64,000 bases of DNA from Pseudoduganella namucuonensis. Lineage in GTDB: Bacteria > Pseudomonadota > Gammaproteobacteria > Burkholderiales > Burkholderiaceae_D. How positions within the stretch are numbered: the stretch's first letter is position 1; each line of letters starts with the position of its first letter. The translations under genes were made by a program, and so were the position numbers. Positions 9,612-17,579 of the stretch are shown here, piece by piece. The stretch covers positions 62,001 through 126,000 of the forward strand of contig NZ_FPBO01000023.1 of assembly GCF_900116645.1 (NCBI RefSeq). Reading direction: 5' to 3'. The notes under the pieces are model-generated. The model did not search any database, was not told where the DNA came from, and was given only the letters and a program-made list of their open reading frames with translations.

Positions 9612-11096
9612 ATGACGTCCGCCGAAGACCGCCTGCAATTCTTCAAGCAGCTGCAACTGCTGACCAACAAGATCCACGCCGCCAACGACATCGACGACAT
9701 CATGCTCGACATGTCGGCCGAGCTGTGCGAACTGTTCAGCGGCGACCGCCTGACGATCTACTCGCTGTCGGACGACAAGGCCAGCATGGTGTCCAAGGTG
9801 AAGACCGGGCTGGCCTCGTTCAAGCAGCTCAAGCTGCCGATTTCGGCGCAGAGCATCGCCGGCTACGCCGCGCTGTCGCGCCGCATGCTCAACCTGCTGG
9901 ACGTGTACGACGAGGCCGAGCTGCGCCGCCACGACATGGACCTGTGCTTCCAGCAGGGCGTGGACCGCCGCACCGGCTACCGCACCAAGGAGATGCTGGT
10001 CTCGCCCATCCTGGACGACAAGGGCGAGGTGCTGGGCGTGCTCCAGCTGATCAACAACCGCAACGGCGGGCCGTTCGACGCCATGGTGGAGGAAGGCGTG
10101 CAGCACATCTGCGGGTCGCTGGCCATCGCCTTCCTGCACAGCCACAAGGCGCCCACGCGCGAACGGGGGCGCTTCGCCGCCATGCTGTCCGAGACCGTGC
10201 TGCCGCGCGTGCAGCTGGACCTGGCCATGCGCAACGCCGCCGCGCGCAACGTCGACATCGAGGACGTGCTGCTGGACGAACTGGCGATCAAGCCCGGCGT
10301 GGTGGGCCGCGCGCTGGCCGACTTCTTCGGCGTGCCCTACTTCATGTTCCAGGTCGACCGGCGCCGCCCGCACGGCCTGCTGGACAGCTTCAACCGCGAA
10401 TACGTGGTGCAGAACCAGTGGATGCCGATCGAGGAGGGCCGCAACGGCCTGTACGTGCTGGCCGTGGACCCGGACCAGCTCAAGGCCAGCGGCGCCGTGC
10501 AGCGCGTGTTCCCGGGCTCGAAGCCGGTCTACTGCGTGACCACGCGGCGCGAGTTCGGCTGGATGGTGAACCAGTTCTTCGGCGCCGCGCAGCCGGATAC
10601 GGCGCACACCGACACGATACCGCCCACCGCCGCCAGCCGCCCCGCGCCGGCCCCGCGGGCGGCGGGACAGGCGGCCGGGATGGCGGCCGCGCCCGCGGCC
10701 GGATCGACCATGCCGCCGCCGGCCGGCTCCACCCTGCCACCAGCCGCGGCGACGCGGCCGCCCGAAGTGGCCGCCGCGCAGCCGGCCCGCCCGGCGCCGG
10801 GCTCCCCGTTCGACGCGGCCGCCGGAGCGGCCCCGGGCCAGCACGTCGGACAATACATCGGCCACGCCGCCGACAACCCCGACGCCACCATCGTCCGTCC
10901 GCTCGGCCCCGTGCCGCCGCCGCCGATGCCCGCCCTGCCCGACGTCGAACAGACGCTGATCGCCAACACGATAGGCCAGATCGCCACCAGCGCCGCGCAG
11001 CAGGGCATCCGCGAACTGCACATCGAAACCACGCCCGGCGAGAACGGCGACATCCACTTCAAGGTCACCGGCGTGATCCGGCTGGTCAAAAACTGA
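9612..11096 (+). CDS. GAF domain protein with MshEN-like and truncated GspE-like regions
   Basis: A 494-residue protein with an unusual build. Residues 10-172 are a GAF sensor domain (ELFSGDRLTIYSL; LVSPILDDKGEVLGVLQLIN). Residues 212-324 resemble the MshEN/GspE N-terminal domain of pilus ATPases (LLDELAIKPGVVGRALADFF, then YVVQNQWMPI). A Pro/Ala-rich linker covers about 330-437. Residues 445-492 (GIRELHIETTPGENGDIHFK, then VTGVIRL) look like the start of the GspE/PilB catalytic region, compare SDIHIEPQEGRLQIRFRIDG in the MshE of this window, but the protein stops before any Walker box. The linker carries NPDATIVRP (T426), echoing the kinase tail. It is sandwiched between a kinase and a nucleotidase gene, so a regulatory role is likely; the biochemical function is unknown. 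Confidence 0.8.
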   Translation: MTSAEDRLQFFKQLQLLTNKIHAANDIDDIMLDMSAELCELFSGDRLTIYSLSDDKASMVSKVKTGLASFKQLKLPISAQSIAGYAALSRRMLNLLDVYDEAELRRHDMDLCFQQGVDRRTGYRTKEMLVSPILDDKGEVLGVLQLINNRNGGPFDAMVEEGVQHICGSLAIAFLHSHKAPTRERGRFAAMLSETVLPRVQLDLAMRNAAARNVDIEDVLLDELAIKPGVVGRALADFFGVPYFMFQVDRRRPHGLLDSFNREYVVQNQWMPIEEGRNGLYVLAVDPDQLKASGAVQRVFPGSKPVYCVTTRREFGWMVNQFFGAAQPDTAHTDTIPPTAASRPAPAPRAAGQAAGMAAAPAAGSTMPPPAGSTLPPAAATRPPEVAAAQPARPAPGSPFDAAAGAAPGQHVGQYIGHAADNPDATIVRPLGPVPPPPMPALPDVEQTLIANTIGQIATSAAQQGIRELHIETTPGENGDIHFKVTGVIRLVKN

Positions 11097-12028
11097 TGTC
11101 CTTCCCCATCCAGAACAAGCTGGTCATCGGCATCGCCTCCAGCGCGCTGTTCGACCTCTCCGCCTCGCACAAGGTATACGAGGAAGGCGGCGAGGAGGAA
11201 TACCGCAAGTATCAGGAAGCGCACATCGACGAGATCCTGGGCAAGGGCGTGGCCTTCCCCTTCATCCGCCGCTTCCTCAACATCAACAAGCACTTCATCA
11301 AGCAGGCGCCGGTCGAAGTGGTGCTGTTGTCGCGCAATTCGCCGGAAACCGGCCTGCGCGTGATGAAGTCCATCGCCCACTACGGTCTGGACATCACGCG
11401 CGCCGCCTTCGTCACCGGCAAGTCGCCCTACGCCTACCTGCCCGCCTTCAACGCCTCGCTGTTCCTCAGCGCGAACGGAGAGGACGTGCAGAACGCCCTC
11501 GCCAACAAGCTCCCCGCCGGCCTGGTGCTGCCCTCCCTGATCGAGGACGACGAGGACGACATGGAACTGCGCGTGGCCTTCGACTTCGACGGCGTGATCG
11601 CCGACGACGAATCCGAGACCGTCTTCAAGCGCAACAACGACGTGCTGGAGTTCCACGCGCACGAAACGCGGCACGTGGCCACGCCGCACCGTCCCGGTCC
11701 GCTGGCGGACCTGTTCCAGAAGCTGCACCTGATGCAGCGCCTCGAATCCATGGCCGTGCGGCGCGACCCGGACTACCGCCGCATCCTGCGCATCGCCATC
11801 GTCACCGCCCGCGGCGCGCCGTCGCACGAGCGCGTGGTGACCACGCTGAAGGACTGGGGCGTGTCCGCCAACGAGACCTTCTTCCTGGGCGGAATGGACA
11901 AGGCGCGCGTGCTGTCCATCCTCAAACCCCACATCTTCTTCGACGACCAGCTCGGCCACCTCAAGTCCGAGGGCGGCACCATCCCCATGGTCCACGTCCC
12001 ATTCGGCATCGCAAACCTGCCAAAATGA
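11096..12028 (+). CDS. 5'-nucleotidase (cytosolic NT5C1-like family)
   Basis: The 310-residue product matches the cytosolic 5'-nucleotidase family that dephosphorylates nucleoside monophosphates. Visible parts are the N-terminal LVIGIASSALFDLSASHKVY block, VEVVLLSRNSPETG, the HAD-like FDFDGVIADDESE motif, IAIVTARGAPSHERV and the FFDDQLGHL acid pair. The ATG at 11096 overlaps the preceding stop (TGATG), so translation is coupled to the GAF protein. A housekeeping nucleotide-salvage role is the default. The tight coupling to a kinase and a GAF protein raises the possibility that it acts on a signalling nucleotide, which is speculation. Confidence 0.85.
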   Translation: MSFPIQNKLVIGIASSALFDLSASHKVYEEGGEEEYRKYQEAHIDEILGKGVAFPFIRRFLNINKHFIKQAPVEVVLLSRNSPETGLRVMKSIAHYGLDITRAAFVTGKSPYAYLPAFNASLFLSANGEDVQNALANKLPAGLVLPSLIEDDEDDMELRVAFDFDGVIADDESETVFKRNNDVLEFHAHETRHVATPHRPGPLADLFQKLHLMQRLESMAVRRDPDYRRILRIAIVTARGAPSHERVVTTLKDWGVSANETFFLGGMDKARVLSILKPHIFFDDQLGHLKSEGGTIPMVHVPFGIANLPK

Positions 12029-12098
12029 TAAGCGCGCGGCGCTAGCACTAGTAGCAACCCTTATATACTTCGCGGCCGGCCTGTGTCTACAATAAAGT

Positions 12099-12125
12099 TG
12101 CCCCACCACATGTGCGTGTGGGGCA
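12099..12125. other. Hairpin upstream of the carbonic anhydrase gene
   Basis: TGCCCCAC (12099-12106) pairs with GTGGGGCA (12118-12125) around an 11-base loop. It lies between the nucleotidase stop and the TTG start at 12152, just downstream of an A+T-rich stretch (AATAAAG). No T-run follows. It could terminate the kinase operon weakly or structure the leader of the carbonic anhydrase message. Confidence 0.4.
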
Positions 12126-12151
12126 CCTACAAAACAGACTAGGAGCTCGAA

Positions 12152-12883
12152 TTGAAACGATTTGCGATCGCAGCACTGATGGCCTGCGCCGCCGGCGCGG
12201 CCATGGCGGGAGACGGCAGCCATTGGACCTACGAGGGCGAAGCCGGCCCCGAACAGTGGGCCAAGCTCAGCCCGGACAACTACGCCTGCTCCGGCAAGAA
12301 CCAGTCCCCGGTCGATGTGAAAGGCACCATCCACGCCGCGCTGACGCCGCTGAAGATGGACTACCACGCCGGCGGCAACGAAGTGCTCAACAACGGCCAC
12401 ACGCTGCAGGTGGGCTTCCAGCCGGGCAGTTCGCTGATGCTGGACGGTGAACGCTTCGAACTGAAGCAATACCACTTCCACGCCCCCAGCGAGAACCTGA
12501 TCAAGGGCCAGTCCTACCCGCTGGAGGTGCACCTGGTGCACGCCGACAAGGACGGCAACCTGGCCGTGGTGGCCGTGATGTTCAAGGAAGGCGCCGAGAA
12601 CAAGGCCCTGACGGCCCTGTGGCCGCAACTGCCGAAGGAAGCCGGCGCCAAGGCCGCCCTGGGCGCGCCGCTGAGCGCCGCCGCCCTGCTGCCGGCCAAG
12701 CGCGCCTACTACCGCTTCAGCGGCTCCCTGACCACCCCGCCGTGCTCCGAAGGCGTGCGCTGGCTGGTGATGAAGGCCCCGGTCACGGTCTCGAAGGAAC
12801 AGGTGGCGTCGTTCGCCGCGCTGATACACCATCCCAACAACCGTCCGGTGCAGTCTTTGAACGGACGCGTCATCCTGGACTAA
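12152..12883 (+). CDS. Periplasmic alpha-class carbonic anhydrase
   Basis: Alpha carbonic anhydrases interconvert carbon dioxide and bicarbonate with a zinc ion. The 243-residue product starts with a Sec signal peptide (KRFAIAALMACAAGAAMA), so it acts in the periplasm. The zinc site is visible as QYHFHAPSEN (two histidines) with EVHLVH further on, and the substrate-pocket signature SLTTPPCSEGVRW is intact. The start is a TTG at 12152 with AGGAG 6 bases upstream; no suitable ATG precedes the signal peptide. It stands alone, with hairpins on both sides. Confidence 0.94.
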   Translation: MKRFAIAALMACAAGAAMAGDGSHWTYEGEAGPEQWAKLSPDNYACSGKNQSPVDVKGTIHAALTPLKMDYHAGGNEVLNNGHTLQVGFQPGSSLMLDGERFELKQYHFHAPSENLIKGQSYPLEVHLVHADKDGNLAVVAVMFKEGAENKALTALWPQLPKEAGAKAALGAPLSAAALLPAKRAYYRFSGSLTTPPCSEGVRWLVMKAPVTVSKEQVASFAALIHHPNNRPVQSLNGRVILD

Positions 12884-12892
12884 GCGGTGGAC

Positions 12893-12909
12893 GGGCGCCT
12901 CCGGCGCCC
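12893..12909 (+). terminator. Stem-loop after the carbonic anhydrase gene
   Basis: GGGCGCC (12893-12899), a TCC loop, and GGCGCCC (12903-12909) form a 7-bp G+C-rich stem starting 10 bases after the stop codon. The following bases (CGGCATATCTTC) hold only a poor T-run, so termination strength is uncertain. Confidence 0.45.
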
Positions 12910-12933
12910 CGGCATATCTTCACGCGGTGGTAG

Positions 12934-12967
12934 CGGTCACATGACCGTCACATTGCGCCGGTAGCAT
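12934..12967 (+). promoter_or_regulatory. Candidate Pho box and -10 element before the PAP2 lipoprotein gene
   Basis: Two 11-base direct repeats, CGGTCACATGA (12934-12944) and CCGTCACATTG (12945-12955), share C-x-GTCACAT and resemble the tandem CTGTCAT units of PhoB binding sites. A -10-like TAGCAT starts at 12962, ten bases after the 18-base Pho box core, which is the spacing of PhoB-activated promoters where the box replaces the -35. The gene downstream encodes a phosphatase-family protein, which fits phosphate-starvation control. The inner part also reads as the palindrome CGGTCACATGACCG, so another regulator is possible. Confidence 0.5.
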
Positions 12968-13001
12968 GCGGGAAGTTTTTTCCCAGCCACCAAGTGAAGG
13001 T

Positions 13002-14957
13002 ATGACCATGCAAGAACTGAATCCGCTGCGCCGGTTGCCGCTGACCCTCGCCATCAGCGCCATCCTGGCGCTGACCGCCTGCGGCAGCACCGACCACAGC
13101 ATTGAACAACCCAGCATTCCGGCGCCGCCACCCGACCAGGGCGCCGCCGACACGGCCCCGGTGGCGGCGGTGCCGGCCTTCGTCGACAATGTCGCGACCA
13201 ACCAGCGCGGCGACGCGCGTTACGCAACCGCCGCCACCAACGCCGGGGTGCGCGTGCTGATCGGCATGCTGGACATCTGGAAGCCCCTCACCGAGATCGT
13301 CGACGCCGGCGTCACCGCGCCCGCCGTCGGCGACTTCCCCGCCGTCACCGCCTCCACCTGGACCGGCGTCCCCAACGACGGCACGCCGGGCGGCACCATC
13401 GTCAACGCCGGAGTGCACAACGCCAATATAGACTACGTGGTGAAGGCCACCGCCGGCCGCACCCCGGCCCAGGAACTGGCCGCCTACCTGGACGACCGCC
13501 GCGGCAAGGGCTACAGCCTGACCGACGGCATGGGCCCCTTGACCGAGGCCTGGCGCGGCGCCGCGCGCCAGACCACCAGCATCACCGGCGTCCCCGCCGA
13601 CGCCACCACGGTGCTGTACAACGATAGCGGGAACAACACCGGCGTCGCCGGCGGCGCCAACGCCGAATTCGGCACCGTGGTCACCCTGGTCAACGCCATG
13701 GGCAACAACGGCTCGACCGAACCGGCCAAGCGCTTCTTCAAATACGCGCGTCCATACCGCTGGAGCGCCAGCGTGGCGGTGCTGCCGGCCCTGGTGCCGG
13801 CCAAGAGCGCCGCGCCCGGCACCGACGGCGGCTTCACCAGCGGCCATTCCGCCGAAGCCGTGCGCGGCGCGCTGGGCATGGCCTACGCCCTGCCTGAACG
13901 CTACCAGGAAATCATCACGCGCGGCCTGGAGCTGGGCGAAAACCGCATCCTCTCCGGCATGCACTCGCCGCTGGACGTGATCAGCGGCCGTGTGCAGGCG
14001 CAGGCCGTGGCGGCGGCCAACCTGGCCGATCCGGCCAACGCGGCCACCAAGGCGGCAGCCGTCGCGCAGGCCCACGCCGCCCTGATGGCCAGGACCGGCA
14101 CCACCGCCGCGAACTTCCACGACTTCGCCCATTCCGGCACCGCCGCGAACGACCGTTTTTCCGACCACGCGAGCAACAAGGCCGCCTACCTCCGCCGCCT
14201 GACCTTCGGCTTCGCGCCGACCGGCGCCACCACCGCCGCCGCCGTGGTGCCGAAAGGCGCCGAAGTGCTGCTGGAAACCCGCCTGCCCTACCTGAGCGAC
14301 GTCCAGCGCCGCGTGGTGCTGAAAACCACGGCGCTGCCTTCCGGCTATCCCCTGCTGGACGACGCTGAAGGCTGGGGCCGCCTGAACCTGTTCGCCGCGG
14401 CGGACGGTTACGGCGCCTTCACCGGCAACGTGGTAGTGGCCATGGACGCGGCCAAGGGCGGCTATCACGCCGTCGACCACTGGCGCAACGACATTTCCGG
14501 CACCGGCAAGCTGGTCAAGCAAGGCACGGGCGCGCTCAAGCTGGGCGGCAACAACACCTGGAGCGGCGGCACCCAGCTCGAGGCGGGACGTCTGGAAGGC
14601 AGCGCCAGCACCGCCTTCGGCAAGGGCGACGTTTACGTCGGCGGCGGCACGCTGGTCGGCAGCGCGGGGTCCGGCCTGGCCCTGGCGGGAAAATACACGC
14701 AACTGGCCACGGGCAACCTCGAATTGAAACTGGGCGGCGCGCAGCAGGGGCGTATGACGGTGGCGGGTGTGATGACGGTGGCCGGCGGCGCCCTGGCCAT
14801 CGGTTTCCAGAACGGCTACAAACCGGCCGCGGGCGACACGCTGCACGTCATCGCCGCCGCCGGCCTGAAAGGCAGGTTCGACACCATTACCGTCAGTGGT
14901 TTCAAGGCGGAAGCGGTCTATACCGATACAGGCTTGCAGCTGCGCTTGAGTAATTAA
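13002..14957 (+). CDS. PAP2-family phosphatase lipoprotein with autotransporter-associated repeat
   Basis: The 651-residue product begins with a lipoprotein signal (ISAILALTAC, cysteine at about residue 27), so it is probably membrane-anchored outside the cytoplasm. The PAP2/acid phosphatase signature is complete: K-x6-RP in KRFFKYARP, TSGHS in place of PSGH, and R-x5-H-x3-D in RILSGMHSPLD. After about residue 480 a PATR-type autotransporter-associated strand repeat appears (SGTGKLVKQGTGALKLGGNN then TWSGGTQLEAGRL), but no C-terminal beta-barrel is present. ATG codons at 13002 and 13008 are both possible; 13008 has the better distance from AAGG. Likely substrate: periplasmic phosphate esters. 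Confidence 0.85.
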   Translation: MTMQELNPLRRLPLTLAISAILALTACGSTDHSIEQPSIPAPPPDQGAADTAPVAAVPAFVDNVATNQRGDARYATAATNAGVRVLIGMLDIWKPLTEIVDAGVTAPAVGDFPAVTASTWTGVPNDGTPGGTIVNAGVHNANIDYVVKATAGRTPAQELAAYLDDRRGKGYSLTDGMGPLTEAWRGAARQTTSITGVPADATTVLYNDSGNNTGVAGGANAEFGTVVTLVNAMGNNGSTEPAKRFFKYARPYRWSASVAVLPALVPAKSAAPGTDGGFTSGHSAEAVRGALGMAYALPERYQEIITRGLELGENRILSGMHSPLDVISGRVQAQAVAAANLADPANAATKAAAVAQAHAALMARTGTTAANFHDFAHSGTAANDRFSDHASNKAAYLRRLTFGFAPTGATTAAAVVPKGAEVLLETRLPYLSDVQRRVVLKTTALPSGYPLLDDAEGWGRLNLFAAADGYGAFTGNVVVAMDAAKGGYHAVDHWRNDISGTGKLVKQGTGALKLGGNNTWSGGTQLEAGRLEGSASTAFGKGDVYVGGGTLVGSAGSGLALAGKYTQLATGNLELKLGGAQQGRMTVAGVMTVAGGALAIGFQNGYKPAAGDTLHVIAAAGLKGRFDTITVSGFKAEAVYTDTGLQLRLSN

Positions 14958-14970
14958 GAAACAAGGAGAC

Positions 14971-15018
14971 CGGAGGCGCCGGTGGCGGTCCAGCGATGGA
15001 CGGCGCCGGCGCCTTCCG
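14971..15018. other. Large stem-loop after the PAP2 gene
   Basis: CGGAGGCGCCGG (14971-14982) pairs with CCGGCGCC-TTCCG (15006-15018), with one bulged T, around a 23-base loop. It begins 13 bases after the PAP2 stop codon. There is no T-run, so it is either a factor-dependent terminator region or an mRNA-stabilising hairpin. Confidence 0.45.
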
Positions 15019-15112
15019 ATCCAGGCGGTAACAACCGTAACAATCAAAACCCTGATAATTTGCGCCCTCCCTGCGCGGCGAGCCGGGCAATGGGTTATTG
15101 TGCTCGCGCTAA

Positions 15113-15124
15113 CTAATATATTAG
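15113..15124. promoter_or_regulatory. CTAATATATTAG palindrome upstream of the TonB-dependent receptor
   Basis: A perfect 12-base palindrome lies 64 bases before the receptor's start codon, followed by a further ATTAG half-site (15129-15133). It is strikingly A+T-rich against its surroundings and includes a TAATAT -10-like hexamer. It may be an operator overlapping the receptor promoter; it is not a good Fur box. Confidence 0.4.
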
Positions 15125-15188
15125 CGCATTAGTAGCACAATCTGAGCGCCCAGCCATCGCAGCCGGGCGACGCACACAGGAGAAGAAA

Positions 15189-17489
15189 ATGACCATGCAC
15201 GCCAGCCGAACCAGCCATCCGCCCCTCACCACGATCGCCCACGCGGTCGCCGTCCTGGCGCTCGCCGCCACCGCGCCGGCCCACGCGCAGACCGGCGCGG
15301 GCCCCGCCGCCAAAGCCGAGGAAGGCCTGCAAAGCGTGGTCGTCACCGCGCAGAAACGCCCGCAGTCGATGCAAAACGTCCCTGTCGCGGTGAACACGGT
15401 GGACGCCCGGGCCATCGAGAACCAGCAGATCGTCGACTTCAGCGACCTGACCCGCGTGGCGCCCGCGATGACGATCAACCAGAATCCGAACAACAACACC
15501 ATCGCCCTGCGCGGCATCGGCACCTTCGCCTTCAGCATCGGCATCGAATCCGCGGTGTCCGTCATCGTCGACGACGTGCCGGCGATCCAGCAACTGCAGG
15601 CGTTTTCCAACCTGAGCGACATCGAGCGCGTGGAAGTGCTGCGGGGTCCCCAGGGCACCTTGTTCGGCAAGAATTCGTCCGCCGGCGTCATCAACGTGGT
15701 CACCAAGGAATCCGCCGAGACCCTCCAGGGCCACGTGCAACTGGCCCTCACCAGCGACAAGGAGCGCCGCCTGGAGGCGAGCGTCTCAGGGCCGCTCGAC
15801 GAGCGGACGGGGTTCCGGATCAACGCCTACACCGGCCAACGCGATGGCGACATCAACAACCTGACGCTGGGCACCGGCCTCAATGGCGACCGCGCCAAGG
15901 GGGTGCGCGCGCGGCTGGACTTCAAGCCTTCCGCCACGCTGCAGGGCAAGCTGATCGCCGACTACAACACCCGCCATGTCGAAGGCCCGGTGCTGACACT
16001 GCTGGCCGTGCCGCCCGGCGCGAAACAGCAAAACGTCGCTCCGCTCGAGCCGACGCTCGCCGGCGTGACGCCGGGACCGGAAAACCGCAACGTGCGCATC
16101 GATACGCCCGGCTATGCGGACAACCAGAGCGCCAGCCTGAGCGGCACGCTGAACTGGAAGCTGGAGCGCCATACGCTCACTTCCGTGACCAATTATCAGG
16201 ACTGGAAATACGCGCTGCTGGCCGACTACGACGGCGGCGCCGTCGACCTGCTGGCCGCCCTCACCCGCGGCGTCAGCCACGGCGGCGTCACGCAGGGCGG
16301 CCCCTATCATTCCAGGATGCTGACCCAGGAACTGCGCCTCGCCTCCAGCGGCGAGGGCGTGCTGAACTACCTGGGCGGCCTGTACTTCTCCGATTCCGGC
16401 AACGACCGCGGCTTCACCCGCGGCCCCACGCTGTCGGTGGCGAACTGGGAGGCGCGGGCCGGCAACCGCACGCTGGCGGCCTTCACCCAGGCCGACTACC
16501 AGTTGGCCAAGGGTACCCGCGTGAACGCCGGCTTGCGCTTCAACCGCGAAACCATCGACGTCGATTTCACCAACCGCGTGCCGGCCACCCCGGTCCACTT
16601 CGCCGGCAAGAGCGGCGACAACGCGGTCACCGGCAAACTGGCGCTGCAACAGGATCTGGCCAAGGCCGTGATGGTGTACGGCTCCTTCGCGACCGGCTAC
16701 AAGGGTGCCGGCTACGACATCTCAACGGGATTCGACCAGTCGCGCGTGCGGCTGCCGGTGGCGCCCGAAACCTCGAAGGCCTACGAGATCGGCATGAAGA
16801 GCCGCTTCCTGCAAAACCGCCTGCAGGTGAACGCCACCGTCTTCCATACCGACTACCAGGACTTCCAGGCCCAGTCCTCGCGCTTCGACCCGGTGACGAA
16901 CGTGACGCAGAACGCCGTCACCAACGTGGGCGAGCTGCGCACCCGCGGCGTGGAACTGGAGGTGGCGGCCAAGCCGGTCAACACGCTGATGCTGGAAGGC
17001 TCGGTCGCCTATGTCGACGCCATGATCAAGAAATTCCCGATGGCGAACTGCTACCCCGGCCAAACCCTGGCCGAGGGCTGCCGCCGGGTGGGCAGCGTGT
17101 CGGTGCAGGACCTGGCCGGCAAGCGGCTGGCCAACGCGCCGAGGCTGAAGGTCACGCTGGGAGCGACGTACAACTTCCCGCTGGCCGATTCCGGCTACAG
17201 CGGTGTCGCCAATCTCAACTACCAGCGCCAGTCCGAGGTCAATTTCGATCTGGGAAACAACCCGCTGGCCACGCAAAAGGCCTACGGCGTGGTGAACGGA
17301 AGCGTGGGGTTCAGCGATCCCACGCAAAGCCTCAAGGTGACGCTGTATGTGAACAACCTGTTCGACAAGAGCTACTCGTCGTTCATCGCCGACAACTACA
17401 ACTTCCATGGCGGCTCGCATGTGCTGACGCAGATGCTGCCACGCAACTCGCAGCGCTATGCGGGCCTGCGCGTGAAGTACGCGTTCTAA
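15189..17489 (+). CDS. TonB-dependent outer-membrane receptor
   Basis: A 766-residue outer-membrane transporter that would import a scarce nutrient using TonB energy. It has a signal peptide ending THAPAHAQ-like (LAATAPAHAQ), a TonB box region (LQSVVVTAQKR), a plug domain (ALRGIGTFAFSIG; VSVIVDDVPAIQQL; IERVEVLRGPQGTLFGKNSS) and a 22-strand barrel-type remainder ending in aromatic Phe (RYAGLRVKYAF). The ATG at 15189 follows AGGAGAAG. No transport or catabolic partner gene is adjacent, so the ligand cannot be told. The plug motif style is that of the broad receptor family seen for siderophores, vitamins and plant-derived compounds. Confidence 0.93.
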   Translation: MTMHASRTSHPPLTTIAHAVAVLALAATAPAHAQTGAGPAAKAEEGLQSVVVTAQKRPQSMQNVPVAVNTVDARAIENQQIVDFSDLTRVAPAMTINQNPNNNTIALRGIGTFAFSIGIESAVSVIVDDVPAIQQLQAFSNLSDIERVEVLRGPQGTLFGKNSSAGVINVVTKESAETLQGHVQLALTSDKERRLEASVSGPLDERTGFRINAYTGQRDGDINNLTLGTGLNGDRAKGVRARLDFKPSATLQGKLIADYNTRHVEGPVLTLLAVPPGAKQQNVAPLEPTLAGVTPGPENRNVRIDTPGYADNQSASLSGTLNWKLERHTLTSVTNYQDWKYALLADYDGGAVDLLAALTRGVSHGGVTQGGPYHSRMLTQELRLASSGEGVLNYLGGLYFSDSGNDRGFTRGPTLSVANWEARAGNRTLAAFTQADYQLAKGTRVNAGLRFNRETIDVDFTNRVPATPVHFAGKSGDNAVTGKLALQQDLAKAVMVYGSFATGYKGAGYDISTGFDQSRVRLPVAPETSKAYEIGMKSRFLQNRLQVNATVFHTDYQDFQAQSSRFDPVTNVTQNAVTNVGELRTRGVELEVAAKPVNTLMLEGSVAYVDAMIKKFPMANCYPGQTLAEGCRRVGSVSVQDLAGKRLANAPRLKVTLGATYNFPLADSGYSGVANLNYQRQSEVNFDLGNNPLATQKAYGVVNGSVGFSDPTQSLKVTLYVNNLFDKSYSSFIADNYNFHGGSHVLTQMLPRNSQRYAGLRVKYAF

Positions 17490-17527
17490 GCGCGTTCCCA
17501 TGCATCACGCCGGCAACGGGCATCGTC

Positions 17528-17533
17528 TATAAT
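17528..17533 (+). promoter_or_regulatory. -10 element (TATAAT) upstream of mfd
   Basis: A consensus TATAAT sits 46 bases before the chosen mfd start. No strong -35 hexamer is visible at the usual distance. It is in the 90-base gap after the TonB-dependent receptor gene, so mfd probably has its own promoter. Confidence 0.45.
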
Positions 17534-17579
17534 GCACGGAGCGCACAGGGACCGTTCCCTTGCGCTCAACCGTTCACCG

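Noticed and set aside
12948..15047. 699-codon minus-strand frame opposite the PAP2 gene
   Set aside because: Arg/Gly/Val-rich artefact of high G+C composition; the plus-strand protein has a lipobox and complete PAP2 motifs.
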